Source: Crocodylus rhombifer (taxonomy: Eukaryota > Chordata > Crocodylia > Crocodylidae). Taken from it: a stretch of 64,000 nt of DNA. This document shows positions 33,922-45,484 of the stretch, piece after piece. The notes under the pieces were generated by a model. The model was given only the letters and a program-made list of their open reading frames with translations. It was not told the DNA's origin and made no database searches. The position numbers were made by a program, and so were the translations under genes. Location of the stretch: the NCBI GenBank assembly GCA_038503035.1, contig JAVSML010024335.1, positions 1,017,265 through 1,081,264 on the forward strand, read 5' to 3'. Position 1 is the first letter of the stretch, and every line of letters starts with the position of its first letter.

Positions 33922-34169
33922 CATGACTTGAGTATTTAACCACTGTAAATGCCATTGAAAAACCCCAACTAAGATTCCATGGGAGCAAGTTTTTGAAGCT
34001 GAAAAGGACTTTTATGATGTGCTTTATTTTTCTAAGAAGCAGAAGTACACGAGGTTTTTCAAATGAAATGAATGAGAGATAAAATGCAGTCCTGAAAGCA
34101 GATGCGCAACAGTTATGCAGTTGCTATTTTGTCTTAGGCAAGCTTGTGCAGCATTTGTTTCCACAGGTC

Positions 34170-34330
34170 CCCTACCCACAAATAAGGATAACAACACTTT
34201 TCTATACCAGAAAGACATTGGGAGGCTTAAGTCAATAATATTGTAAAGCACTTTGATATCCCAGTATGGAACTTGCTCTGTAAGTGCAGAGCATTGCTAC
34301 TGAATGCAAGGTCATTTCTATTATTTATGA
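34170..34330 (+). repeat. MIR-like SINE tail
   Basis: The phrases 'gtaaagcactttgatatcc' (34242-34260) and 'gtaagtgcagagcattgc' (34279-34296) are typical of the 3' region of amniote CORE-SINE/MIR-like repeats. The 5' part is not recognisable. Confidence 0.4.
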
Positions 34331-34928
34331 TCCCTTCCATAGTTTTTACTTTATGTTCTTTTATAAAAAAAATGGACATGCACATTTTGGAACTCATTTC
34401 ATTACTTTCTCATTTTCATGGATAGGGATGCGTCATAAAAATTGTACTAACTAATTTTATGATTGGATTAGTGGTCCCCCTGTGAAATGCATTACTGAGG
34501 CCCAGAGTAATGCATCCTCATGGAATTGATGTGGATAAGTTCCTTTGCTTCTGTTTGTTTAAAGCAGAACTACAACAAAGGACATTTTTTGTCTAGGAAA
34601 AAAATAGCAAAACAATGTATTTACAATTTTCTTCCAAAATTCTATTCAGCCACCTACATATAGGTTGAAATAAAACATGAGGATTAAAACCATATTCTTT
34701 GATAATCCCCATTATTTTCAGATTGTATTACATTAAAGAAGTTTAACTCTTCACTCAAGGAGAACCACTCACCTTTTCCATGTTTAGAACACTTTGACAT
34801 CTACCCATATATTAAAAATCCATTGTCTATGCCCAAGCTCTTTCATAGCAGACCATTTCCTCTGAGGAACCTGTTATTGCTTAACAATAACCTATATAAT
34901 TGAACTCCAGGAATCCTATAATGAAATT
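34331..34928. other. No gene recognised
   Basis: AT-rich sequence between a SINE fragment and the second solo LTR. Nothing supportable. Confidence 0.5.
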
Positions 34929-34933
34929 CTCAC

Positions 34934-36341
34934 TGTTGGCACCGGATTCACAACCTAGCCTTGATACCCTACTTCAGATGAGTACAACCTTCAGACTGAC
35001 CAGATTTCCTCCAGTTGATAATAGGCACATTTTATTGATACACAGTGATAGGAAATACGAGCAATACAGGCAAAGCCATTTCAGAGGACAGTGATTCATT
35101 TTGGTGTTTCAGCTCACTGTCCTGTTTCGTTTTGGCTGAATCTCTTTCGAAGATTCAGCTCTGCCAAATCTCCTCCAAATCTGTTTCGAACAGGCTGCGC
35201 GGCAAACTTCAATTCCCACAGCCCTACCCGGCTGGGCAGGGCCCGGGGCTAGGGGCTGCAGAGCCCCAGCAGGGAGCAGGACAGGGATGTAGGTGGCTCA
35301 TCCGGGGGGAGGGTCGCTGCCCTTCGTGTAGGTGAGAAGACTTCCATGTGGATCTCTGATCCCTGTCATGGTGACTCACAGGGCAGGGAGGCAGCACACA
35401 GTGGTGAGCAAGCCTGCTGGTCCCTGTTGAGCAACTTGGCTCTGCAGGGAGCAGAAACAAATGCCAGGGGTCTCCCTGCCATGGGTGCCTGCCCTGTGCT
35501 GCCCCAGTGATGTGAGGCTGCATGGGGTAGGCAGTGTGGGCGAAGAGATCCCAGCATGGATCTCTGCTCCCTGCAGAGCCAGGTCACGCAGCAGGGACCA
35601 GCACTGCCCTGTCACACAACCTGGCTCTGTAGGGATCAGAGATTTGTACCTGGGGTCTCTTCACTGCTGCTACCCACCCTGTGCAGTCCCACATCGCCAG
35701 GGCAGCACGGGGTGGGAAGTGGCAGTGAGGAGACCCACAACGCAGATCTCTGCTCCTGCGGAGCTGAGTCGCATGGCAGGGCAGCAGTGTACAGGTGTTT
35801 CCCTGCAAGCCCAGCTCCGAAACGCCAACATTTTTCAAAACATTTTGGGTACCTTATTTCATTTCAAAGATGTTTCTGACCCTTCTGTTTCAATTTGGAG
35901 TCATTGTTTTGGGCACCAAAGTGGCCCTAAACACCTCCAAAATGAAACAGCTGCTGTATTTTTGCACAGCCCTATTGTCCATGTTCTGTTTTGTCAGCCA
36001 AAATCCTATCTTCATAAACACATACACACACCTGAGTTTGGTTATTTTGTTTGAAACCAGAAATCCCAAGGGTTTTTGCAAGTGGACACTGGAACCCTGG
36101 AGCCAGACCTATCTCTATTATAAAAATGTTTTTATAGTTGTTTTTAATTTTGCAGGATGTGTATGTCCATTGGCCTTAGACACACTGTCTGCCTTGAACA
36201 CTGTTAAACGGTGTGACAAACAGGCTTTCAGAAATCAATTAACCCTTGCCATTCCCCTAAACCATTGTTCTAATTTATTATCTACTTTATCTACAAGCCA
36301 ATTCCTAAAAAAACCCTCTAAATATAATTTTCTGGCCATCA
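34934..36341 (-). mobile_element. Solo LTR, copy 2, with hAT insertion
   Basis: Same family as 9244-10036: the first 150 bp and the last 350 bp align with that copy, including 'ccagttgataataggca' near 35012 and 'ggagccagacctatctctat' near 36100. The ends are TG and CA and the flanks carry a perfect 5-bp duplication, ctcac, at 34929-34933 and 36342-36346. The minus strand has AATAAA near 35030. The middle is replaced or interrupted by a hAT-family segment at 35087-35971. There is no viral coding sequence. Confidence 0.85.
35087..35971. mobile_element. hAT-type element, left end truncated
   Basis: The right end (tttttgcacagcccta) is that of the hAT family at 8208-9006. The left side begins internally with 'attcagaggac'-like sequence (compare 31520-31570), so the left inverted repeat is missing. 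The GC-rich core has imperfect repeats of about 170 bp built around 'tctgctccctgcagagc' (35450-35800). No target duplication can be read because one end is lost. It lies within the solo LTR. Confidence 0.65.
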
Positions 36342-36346
36342 CTCAC

Positions 36347-36951
36347 ATCACTGTAAGAAAAGTATACATTGCAATATATAATAATATTGTAATGAAACAG
36401 CAATGTTTATTGTATTATAATAAAAGCCACCAACCACTTGGGAGGGGTGTCAAAGGCTAACTATATACATTTAGTAGTGACTGAAATAAATAGCAGATAT
36501 CCAAGAACATCAAGAACAATGCATGCAGATTTCCCACTTTTAATACCCATGAATCTCATTCATTTAATTGATCATAAGAAAAAATGAGCTAGAAAAAAAC
36601 TATATGTATGTAAAACAAACATACTCATTTAAGAGATAAAGCTATGTCATCCTGTTACATCAATAAAGGTGAGAAATCATGTAACTGGGATATATTGACC
36701 AACTGAGCTTTCTGCAGTGGAGGAGAAAGCAAATGACACCTTCAAACTGCTGATTTCCTAGAGGGGAAAAAACCTAAGAAGAGTTTATTTGAACATTCCA
36801 GGTTAGTGAAACTTATGCTGAAATGACAATTATATTGAACCAGAGGAATATCATACTTAATCATAACTGCTCCCACCATTGTCTCTTACGTTGTACTATC
36901 TAAATTGCCTACCTTAGCTGTATGTTTGCTTTTCTTCTGCTACTTTTTTAG
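36347..36951. other. No gene recognised
   Basis: AT-rich sequence leading to the polypyrimidine tract of the candidate exon at 36952. Confidence 0.5.
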
Positions 36952-37107
36952 CAGAAAAACGTATAACTCAAAAGTAGATATAGCCCAGTTCTACAGTTGG
37001 TCTACTAACAAATCTCCACTTACAGGCAAAAAGTGTCCTATGTATGTAGAGACACCAGTAGTGAATGCAGAGCTACCCTTTCACCCTAACTCCGTGTTGG
37101 ATGGCAC
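36952..37107 (+). other. Candidate coding exon of an unrecognised gene
   Basis: A strong acceptor (tttgcttttcttctgctacttttttag) ends at 36951 and a good donor (ggcac|gtgagt) begins at 37108. The 156-bp interval is a multiple of three, with phase 2 at both ends, and its matching frame is fully open. The frame starts with RKTYNSKVDIAQFYSW, contains GKKCPMYVETPVV and ends with HPNSVLDG. I do not recognise the family. The apparent methionine upstream at 36905 lies in the pyrimidine tract and is not a real start. No neighbouring transposon explains the segment. It could be an exon of a large + strand gene spanning the window, or chance. Confidence 0.3.
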
Positions 37108-38071
37108 GTGAGTGATTATTTTGTGAATCATCCCATGTATTTCAAGAAGATTTAGAATATCTCATGAGTGCGTGCAAATCAAGATAATTAAGAATGGTCT
37201 TTAGATATTGCCCAGTCAAACTAGACTCCATTAACCTGCTTGAGAATTGCTGGCAATGGACAAAAGATCGAGTTCTTTTGAACTTATATGGCTCTTAATG
37301 AAAGTTCTTGAATTCAAGGTGTACTGTATGATTTTGTTTCTACATTGTGCTCCCAATTGTATGGGACTGGGATTGAGATGATTTTGCAAGTTGTAGGTGA
37401 TGTCAAATCTATATCAGAACTTTGAAGACAACCCCCATCTTCACCTGCTTTCATTTCCAACCATTTGATGTTTTCTAGCTTTTTTCAAGCAATAAAAAAA
37501 CCCCATGTATTTTCAAGTTTTGTTCAAGGTTATTTCCTTGCTTGCTTTTGTATTTTAGTTTTTTTCTGGTTTTGTTTCTGAAAAGCTGGCTAACCATTCT
37601 GTAGTCTTTATTACTACCCTTCCTGGGTAATTTTATGTAAAATTACATTTTTTAGCTCTAACTACATGCCTAACTGCCCTTGCTACCAGCAGTTGAAAAT
37701 AAGTAATAAATAATAAAAAGCATCCATAAGTTATCATCTAAATATGACATTTTCTGCAACAATGTGGCACCCTCCATTTCTTGTCTATTTTCAATCTACT
37801 GGAAGTTTTGAATCATTTGATCTCATCATTTTAATTAATATCTGCCAAGTGGAAACACAGTTTGTGTAGCATCATACATCTGCCCTTACTGCCTCATATT
37901 TCCACAGCCCCATCCAAATATCATACATCCTTGTGGCTGCAGGAGTGGGACCTCTCTCCCCCATTGTGCATTTAGCTAGTTCCACTTAGTACAACCCAGA
38001 CAGTTTATTTTTGGTTGCTGCAGACTGACCAGAGCTTTCAGCATTGGAAAACGGAAGAGAGACAGAAAGGG
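37108..38071. other. No gene recognised
   Basis: AT-rich sequence between the candidate exon and an R repeat. Nothing supportable. Confidence 0.5.
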
Positions 38072-38523
38072 CACATCCAGAAGAGTGTGCATGTGTATTT
38101 TATGGTGCCTCAAAGGCACTACAAAAGTCACATGGTGTATGTAAAAAGGTTCCCCATGGTGTTGCAGTGCAGATCCAAAATTAGATACTGGGAAATCCTG
38201 GTGTCTAAAAAATAATGGTTTAACAAAAAGAAGAGTGGCACATATAGCTGCAGTGTGTGCTGTCCAAAACTAGACCTTGACTGCTAGACCGGCTCCATGC
38301 TCATGGATTGCTGCCACTGCAGCCCCAGGAGGCCCCCAGCACCTGAGGTAAGGCTGCTGAGGCCAGCCCAGGTGTTGGCCCAGCCTCCCAAACCCCACCC
38401 AGGTCAATTTGCCACATTCCAAAGAGCATGTGCAGGGGCATTCCCTGGGACAAGTAGTAGCTGCGCAAGCATGTGCCACTGTTATTTGTCCCTGGGGAAA
38501 TGCGTGTGCTTGCCTGGGAGCAC
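38072..38523 (-). repeat. Unnamed repeat family R, copy 3 (inverted)
   Basis: The reverse complement aligns with 3281-3746: 'ccccaggaggcccccagcacc' (38321-38342) pairs with the 'ggcctcttggggctg' block, and 'gccactgttatttgtccctgggg' (38477-38499) with the left part of copy 1. The left end (acatccagaagagtgtgcatg) matches the end at 22074. No coding content. Confidence 0.6.
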
Positions 38524-39589
38524 TCAAAGTGGCCGGTATGAGTCAATGTCACTGAATCTAAACAGTTCTAAACCTTGAGACTCAGCAGATTGCCAAGATT
38601 GCAGATGAAAGACTCCAAGACTACGGGAGTAAAAAAGAGCTCTTTCTATCTCAATGGTATCCTGCTATCACAAAGAGAAAGGATAGTCTACAGGGCCACT
38701 GCAGAAAAGAGGTGGAAAGTTTGGCAGAGAGAGTTTTGAAAGCTGCAGGGGACAGGATATAAAAATGTTTGAGGGCAAGAAAGTATGAATGCAGGCATTT
38801 GATGTAGAAAGAAGGTTGTGGGGGATGAAAAGAGAAGAGGGAGTCTGATTTAAGCCGTTAATTATCTATTATATAAAAATAAAATCAAAGTCAAATTCTT
38901 TTTAAAGACCCTGCAAGAATGCAGAAGTCCACATACCTTGTTTTATTATTGTGCAATCAGATACTGTTGTATGTTTTGATCTTCATGCCCTTACTTGGTA
39001 TCTGCCTGCTCAAAATACTTCTGATGTAATCAGAAATTATTTGGAAAGTTGTGGCATGGCCTCTTTACATATAACTGTGAAAGGAAATTACAAGACTAGA
39101 TTTTGTGTTGTCCCTAACTCCTCTAACTTGCTAGTTAGTCTTTTGTGTGGTGGTCTCCCATTTTCACTGCTCCTTTTATCTCCCGTTTAGAATAGCAGCA
39201 GCTATACTTTTTCTATTTAGTTTACTCCCACAGTGTACTTAGCTATTTTTTCTTTCTCTTTCTTTCTCTGCTTGAAGAAAAAGTCAAGTAAACTATAACC
39301 TAACAAAACAATATATCAAGAACAGTGATGATTATACACACTCCCACTCATCCAGTTACTCACTCAAGTTCAAATGGCTGATTCCCTTGATATACAACTT
39401 TTACATGTACAGAACATATTTGTTTTTAGAACAACTCACTGTCGTTCACTCACTGAATATATTTAAGAAATGGCTGTTGCATAACTCAGGGATACATTGT
39501 GGATTTTGGTGTCTTTTCGTTCCTATAAATGGTGCCTAGTGGTTAGAACTGGAGAAGGATATAACTGATAGGCCTCCAATTTTTCTTCC
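38524..39589. other. No gene recognised
   Basis: AT-rich sequence with a C/T-rich run at 39250-39270 (ttctttctctttctttctct). Nothing else supportable. Confidence 0.5.
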
Positions 39590-39710
39590 CTCATACACAT
39601 TGTCCTGCCTTGTAATCTCAAACAATTATTATTAATCAGGTTTATTGCATTAGTGCCTAGAAACAAAATGGCCAGAGATTTAAATCCTATTGGGCTAGGC
39701 ACCACATCAA
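39590..39710 (+). repeat. Degraded MIR/L2-like interspersed repeat
   Basis: 'ttattgcattagtgcctag' (39641-39660) and 'cctattgggctaggcacca' (39687-39705) form a phrase common in ancient reptile and mammal repeats (a 'gtgcctag ... gggctaggc' pair, itself a weak inverted repeat). Truncated. Confidence 0.35.
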
Positions 39711-40364
39711 CACAGCAGAATGGATACAACACTTGATTTCCCCAGGAACAGTTGTGAAGACTACAATCCGCATTGTTGTAGTCAGATGTAAGCCTAAAGA
39801 GAAGGTATTATCATCATTGTCATTGGTATGAATTACATTTCCAGCCCATCCAAGGCACCTTTAAATTAGCAGAGCAATATAAAAAGGCTTCAGCACATCT
39901 GTGAAATGGACCCAATTGTATTTGTTGAAGATACTAACATTTTAGTGGTCAAGTAGAATATTCTCCTAGATAGTAAAATAAAAATATTATTTTTATGATT
40001 TTCCTTTGATAGTAACCTCTCTGTACAACAGCTCAAGGGCAGAAGGAGAGATTCAGTGTATTGTATATGCAATAGTCGTGAGTCCTTCTGAAACTAGGTC
40101 ACTTAAGTAATCCATACATGGTGTTCCCAGTCACTCAATTTTCTGGAATTGTCAAAGCTGTTTTTTTTCCTGGGATATGTATAAATTAGGGAAGAAAAGT
40201 TGACAGAAGGTGAGAATTTAGTCATGCCTCTTAAGTTAGCGTGAAATACCAATAAAAACTCCTGGTTGCAATCAAACTTTTAAAAGTTAAAATTATTGTA
40301 GTTCATAGTAGCTATGTCACTATGCTGACCTGAATATGTCAGTGTGACCTTTTTTGGTACCTAG
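39711..40364. other. No gene recognised
   Basis: AT-rich sequence. Nothing supportable. Confidence 0.5.
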
Positions 40365-40482
40365 ATGCTGCTAAATGTTATGCAAAAACACGGATGGAGA
40401 TGATCAAAGCACTACATGACAATGAAGGCTTGAATTTGATTCCTGAAGCTGTAATCCCATTTGTGGCTGGGGTCGCTGGCTA
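40365..40482 (+). other. Short coding-like segment, origin unknown
   Basis: A possible acceptor (ccttttttggtacctag) precedes a frame that reads DAAKCYAKTRMEMIKALHDN and then EGLNLIPEAVIPFVAGVAG before a TAA at 40483. After the stop, the same frame continues in protein-like text (GLAAEEKETMT). An A9 run follows at 40539-40547. The composition looks protein-like (helix, then a hydrophobic Gly/Ala stretch), but I cannot name a family. It may be a terminal exon, a processed pseudogene fragment or chance. Confidence 0.2.
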
Positions 40483-40547
40483 AGGGTTGGCTGCAGAGGA
40501 GAAAGAAACAATGACGGTAGTGATTCCTATAAAGTGTTAAAAAAAAA

Positions 40548-43500
40548 GATCCGGTACACACTCCCTCTCAGACTGAAGGCCTGTGGGAGTGGTAGAAGGA
40601 AAGCCATAGCCATAATCTGTTCCCTGGTAAATCTATGGCACTCTTATATTTATTCATAGACATTCTTATTTTCAGGGGGTAAAATCTGAAGTACCTTAAA
40701 GGGCATCATACATTATGGATTGGTAAGTAGACAGGGGTGTACAGTGCTGTATCTCTGATGAGTTAAAAGAGCAATGGAAAAACAGTGTAAAAAGAAGTAG
40801 GAAAATGTAAGATAAAAGTAGTCATGGTCATCTGATGACACGTTCTAAATATGACTTATGAAAGATTCATATCAAGGACTTCACTGTGAATTGCATACAA
40901 AATACTGGGAGTAATGTACAACTTCTCTGCCCCAAAGAGGCCTGAATGAGAGACATTTCCCTGCTCTGTTGCGCTAAACATGAAGTAATTTGATACATTC
41001 CTTTATGAGTATATTTTCACTTAATGCAATTATGAGTGTGTACATAGCCATGGACCTGTCAATTCCACTCCTCCTTAGTCCCCTTCTGATTGAAAGCATC
41101 TCCTGAGGACTCCTCTGAGTTCAGGCACTGTAATTTTGGGCTGCCCTAGGCTGGCTATACAAGGTGTATCTTTAATCCTCTTCCCACAACTTGCAGTACC
41201 ATGTCAAGGCCAGAATGAAATTTAGCCCTAACAGTTTTATCCAGTTCCACTGAACTCAATGGAAGTCTTTCAACAACTATTTGGAGTATGAAGAGATCTC
41301 TGTTCTCTTTCAGTGTTTCATAGAATTCACTGGTTCCCCCATATTGCTCCTTACGTTTACTCAGGACCACATAAATCAAGCAAATTTGAAGTTGATGCAG
41401 GGACTTAAGGTCCAAGGATCTGGCTGCCTCTTCTACTCCCCATTGTATATATACTGTACAATAGTAGTTGAAAAAAGGCCCTTTAAAGACAGCAGTAATC
41501 TGTCATAGGCCAGGTAAATATTCTGTTTAGCAAATTTGACAGCATTATCATGAAAATTAATATATAAAACAATTTTTAAATTTAATTTTCACCTCCATTT
41601 TTTAAGCTGAGTAAATTTTGTAAATAGCTTCCCAAACCACCTGTGAACTCAAGGTCAACCTCAGGCAAGCTCAGATGTCTACAGCAAGGTGTTAAAAACA
41701 AGCACAGCTGTTTTAGGTGACAGAATGTCAGATTTTATTCCTATATTCCAGGAATCTACTAGATTTATGAATGTCAAGGGCAGGCAGAGCAAACAGAGAA
41801 CACAGACGAAAATGGGGGGAAAAAAATGTGGTGTATTTTTCAATTACATTACACAATAGTTGCCAAACAAGTAAATACTGAATCTAGAAGGAACCTAGAA
41901 TATAGCAATAAATTGAGAGTTTCTATGCATTTGATGAAATTTAAAGATATAGATTTCATATCTTGTAACAAAGGAAATTTTGGAAGAAGTTAAAACTGTC
42001 TCTTGCACAAAAATGGTTTACCTGTCTGGTCCCATCCCATCCCATCCCCCACCCTACCACCCAAATTACTCTTTCCTCTAAAATTTGGAACTGAAAACTG
42101 TCCCATTTTAAATACCTGTGCTGGAAATCTCATTGAAAATGGGACAATAGCATTTCTTTGAATTAACCAACAGGATGGTTGGGACAGATGTTTAAAACAG
42201 GACATATGGTCCTGGCTATGTTCCTTGACTATGCTCCTATCCCACAGCCAAGTTTTTATCTGGTATGAGTTGAGGAAAGAAAATGCTGTAACCTTGAATC
42301 ACAAGTCTTCTACTTAAGTTCCTTCAACTTATTGAAAATAGGGATAAAAGCATATATGTCCCTAGAGCTAAATTGGATTTGGCTGGTAACTACATAGGAG
42401 TTACAGGTGAACTCTGAAGCAACAAGGATCCTGCTTTTCCTTGAAATGTTAGTAGTAAAAAAGAAAGCAAGAGGAGTGAAACGAAGAAGAAAAGAACTTG
42501 TAGTGTAAGGAGAATGGACCCTCTTAAGTATCCCTGAAGAGATTAGCCATTAGTTAAATATATTGTTCATTTAAATTACACACATGTGACTAGAGTTTAC
42601 CTTGTAAATGATTTTACTTAGCAGTGCCTCATATTAACATAATACATTTCCAAGAGAACTAATGGACTCCAAGTCCCTGAATTACTTTTCCCTCTCATTT
42701 ATCTTTCTTTTTTCACAACACTCTTTTTATTTTTTATGCTATTGAAGTTCTTTACTGGGGATTACTCATTCCCTTTCAAAGACTTTCAGCCAGAATCACT
42801 AGCCTAGCCACAGGCTTACCACAAACACCTCTCTCTCTCTGTCCTCATTCCCCAAAAGAATAAAAGAATGTGATGTAACCAGAAAGCTGGCATATGCTTA
42901 AGCAATCTCTATTGGCTTCTGGTAGGCAAGTTTGCATTACTTTTCTTGTTTTCATGTCTGATTTTTTTTTCCTGTACCATTTCATTTCCCTTAATGTAAC
43001 ATCGGAGTCTAAATCCTCTGAAAAATACATCTGCTGTTGCTGTGTAATAACAATCTAGGAAATTTGAGATGCCAAGCTCGTTGCAGTTTGAATTATATAT
43101 ATATCCTCATGATGTAAAGATTAATGCTGAGGTTGCAGAAAGGCTCCTAAACAGCATGTGAAAACAGAATGCCAAGCAGTAATGTGGCTGCACAGCACCC
43201 ATATGAGACAAATATTATGTCCATGTTAGACTTCTGTAAACTGAGTTATAGGCAGAGGTAAAACTAAAGCTGTTATAGTATTGAGTCAGGAAAAAACAAA
43301 ACAAAACCTGAAGGTTTCCCACTTACAAGGCATCACAGAGTTCCAGCTATTGCTACTGCAATGATAACCAAAGGGTGCTTCTGTCTGCCAGGTAAAATTA
43401 AAGTCTTATGCTACATAAACTGCCAGGACAAAGGTTGAGGCTTTTGTAGAATATAATATAAAAAGCTCAAGAAATTATCCCAAAAGAGTTATTACAGAGC

Positions 43501-43644
43501 TAGTAAGAGCAACTTTAAGTCATTTCTGTAATAATTTTGGGTGCTGACAGATGTGGAGGGAAACCGCCCCCCAAAGAAAACAGCACATTAGAGGAAGAGG
43601 AAGCACATTACTTCAATCTAGCTGCCCAGCGTCTGCATAGATGG
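40548..43644. other. No gene recognised
   Basis: About 3.1 kb of AT-rich sequence with a short (CCCAT)n run at 42033-42055. Minus-strand frames such as 41155-41415 lack any known domain. I see no preserved transposon. Confidence 0.5.
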
Positions 43645-43734
43645 GGTGCATCAGCAGGGCTTTCTGGCACTTTTATCTAAAACTGGCTCAATCAGCTATT
43701 AGATAAAAGTGCCAAAAAGCCCCTCTGAAGCACC
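43645..43734. repeat. Near-perfect 36-bp hairpin
   Basis: The arm 43645-43680 (ending ggcacttttatctaa) pairs with 43699-43734 (beginning ttagataaaagtgcc) with about four mismatches, around an 18-nt loop. It is most likely a tiny MITE; it would also fold as a pre-miRNA-like hairpin if transcribed. No target duplication is evident. Confidence 0.7.
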
Positions 43735-43792
43735 TACTCTAAAAAGATGTTGGGTGAGCCAGGTCAAACTAATGCAGTGCATGTTCTGGGCA

Positions 43793-43815
43793 TGTGCTGT
43801 GCTGTGCTGTGCTAG
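43793..43815. repeat. (GTGCT)n simple repeat
   Basis: Four tandem pentamers, gtgct, in a GC-richer patch. Confidence 0.85.
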
Positions 43816-44809
43816 GTGCAGGGGCATGACAAACTGAAAGTAAAGCACCATTTTTTGGGTTTTTTTCATGTCCATAAGCTGTCTTTTTTATTTTTATAAA
43901 CAAAGAACCACCAATGGAGGAGTGAGGCAGTAAATATGCATTTTAAATTTGCATTTTTAAAACACATATTCTGAACTTTCATATAAAAACTAAAAAACAA
44001 ACAAGCAAGAAAAAACACTCCAAAAAGCAGTTTATAAAGTAATGGAGGTGGGCCTATATGGCTTATGCATTTTTGACTAGTTGTACAGTATTAGGACTGT
44101 GTCATGTGAGGGAATTACATATAGAATCAACTTATATTGTGATATTATTACTAGAGAATGTATTTAATTATAAAACCAAGGTTTTATTTTCAAGAAGTTT
44201 TAAAGATGACAGTGCTCAGATACTGTGTTAGAAATATTAATTCAAGTTTATATTAGCTGGATCTGAAGTTTCTCTCTGTGCAGAACTAAATGTAGAGGAA
44301 CAAAAGGAGAGGAGATGGGGGAAGATGAATGATTGCATATTAGTACAGCATGCAAAAACCAGTAATTTCTCTCTTTTAATAGAATGTTTGCTTGATTTGT
44401 CTTTAAGAAGTTGCTCATAACAATTGATTGATGCAGTGGGTTGGAATGTTATAGACAAGATGTCTGTTCTATATTGTAATTGTAATTCAGAGAACAACAG
44501 GTCACGGACAGTAAAAAGAGAATAGGCAGAAGTTACTGAGTCATTCTAGGCAATCATTTGAATAAAAGGTTATATCTTCATACACAGTAAAAGAATCCTT
44601 ATTTTAAAAACCACAAACTCAGTTCTACCCCAGCTTTATTACTTCTCTGTATCTGATTGTGAAGGAGTAAACCATATTCCATTTGGAGATTAAGGCCTTG
44701 AATTTTCATCGAGGACTGAATAGGCACACTGCTGAGCACACTTAATTTTCAAAGTAGGAACAGGACTTTGCACTCTGCGTATATCATTGATCCTGTAGAT
44801 CATGGTGTA
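43816..44809. other. No gene recognised
   Basis: AT-rich sequence. Nothing supportable. Confidence 0.5.
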
Positions 44810-45475
44810 TGTGTAAGAGGTCTAGTTGAATGCCTAATGAATCTGCTTGTGGCTGAGAAGCCCAATTCAAGGGTGACACAGCTTGTTATAAGTTTCACAG
44901 ATCCATGTGTTGTCTGAGTTGGAACCCAAATTTACAGCATGCTACTTCCTAGTTTCTTGCTTTGCTTCCATCCTCTGGATCAAAGCTGCTTCACGCTGAG
45001 CTACACCCAATGCCAGATATACTTTTTAGATTGGACCAGATTCTGTGCAATCCTCCCAGCTTCCTACACTGACATCGAATGAGTTCATATCATTTTTGTA
45101 CATGTCATGGTACCACCATAGAGGGTGACTGCTTTCTAAAGCTTTCTGAAATCTCACTGTACAAAATATTCATGGGGATATGATCTCCTACCATTCTCCT
45201 GATATGGCCAAGCCATAGCAACCTTATCTTCTTGCTAGTGGTTTCTAAGTGTGTCACTCCTACAGACTCCAGCATCTCTATGTTTGGGATTTTGTCTCCC
45301 CACTTTATTTTCAGGATCTTGTGCAGGTATCTTATGTGGAAGCTGTTCAGTCTCCTGATACGCCTAGCATATGTATTTCAAGTTTCTGAACCATAAAACA
45401 AGAATGACAACACGCAAGTATAGTAGATGTGCATCTTCACCTTAGTTGATAGCACTCTGTAATACTGACTGTAAT
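44810..45475 (-). mobile_element. 3' end of a non-CR1 LINE
   Basis: On the minus strand the decayed translation shows a 'LLWLGHI.RM...IPMNILYSEIS' stretch (about 45225-45140). This resembles the region after the reverse transcriptase in LINEs with C-terminal 'W.GH..Rm....p..ll.ge' sequences. A later 'GLLSHK.IH'-like piece (about 44860-44830) resembles the terminal zinc-finger-like motif (SRIGL.SH.R.H) of the same proteins. Frameshifts and stops are frequent. I cannot assign the clade. Confidence 0.5.
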
Positions 45476-45484
45476 ATTTAAGAA

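Noticed and set aside
36905..37111. Methionine at 36905 as the start of a membrane protein
   Set aside because: The hydrophobic stretch is the translated polypyrimidine tract of a splice acceptor. The credible segment starts at 36952.
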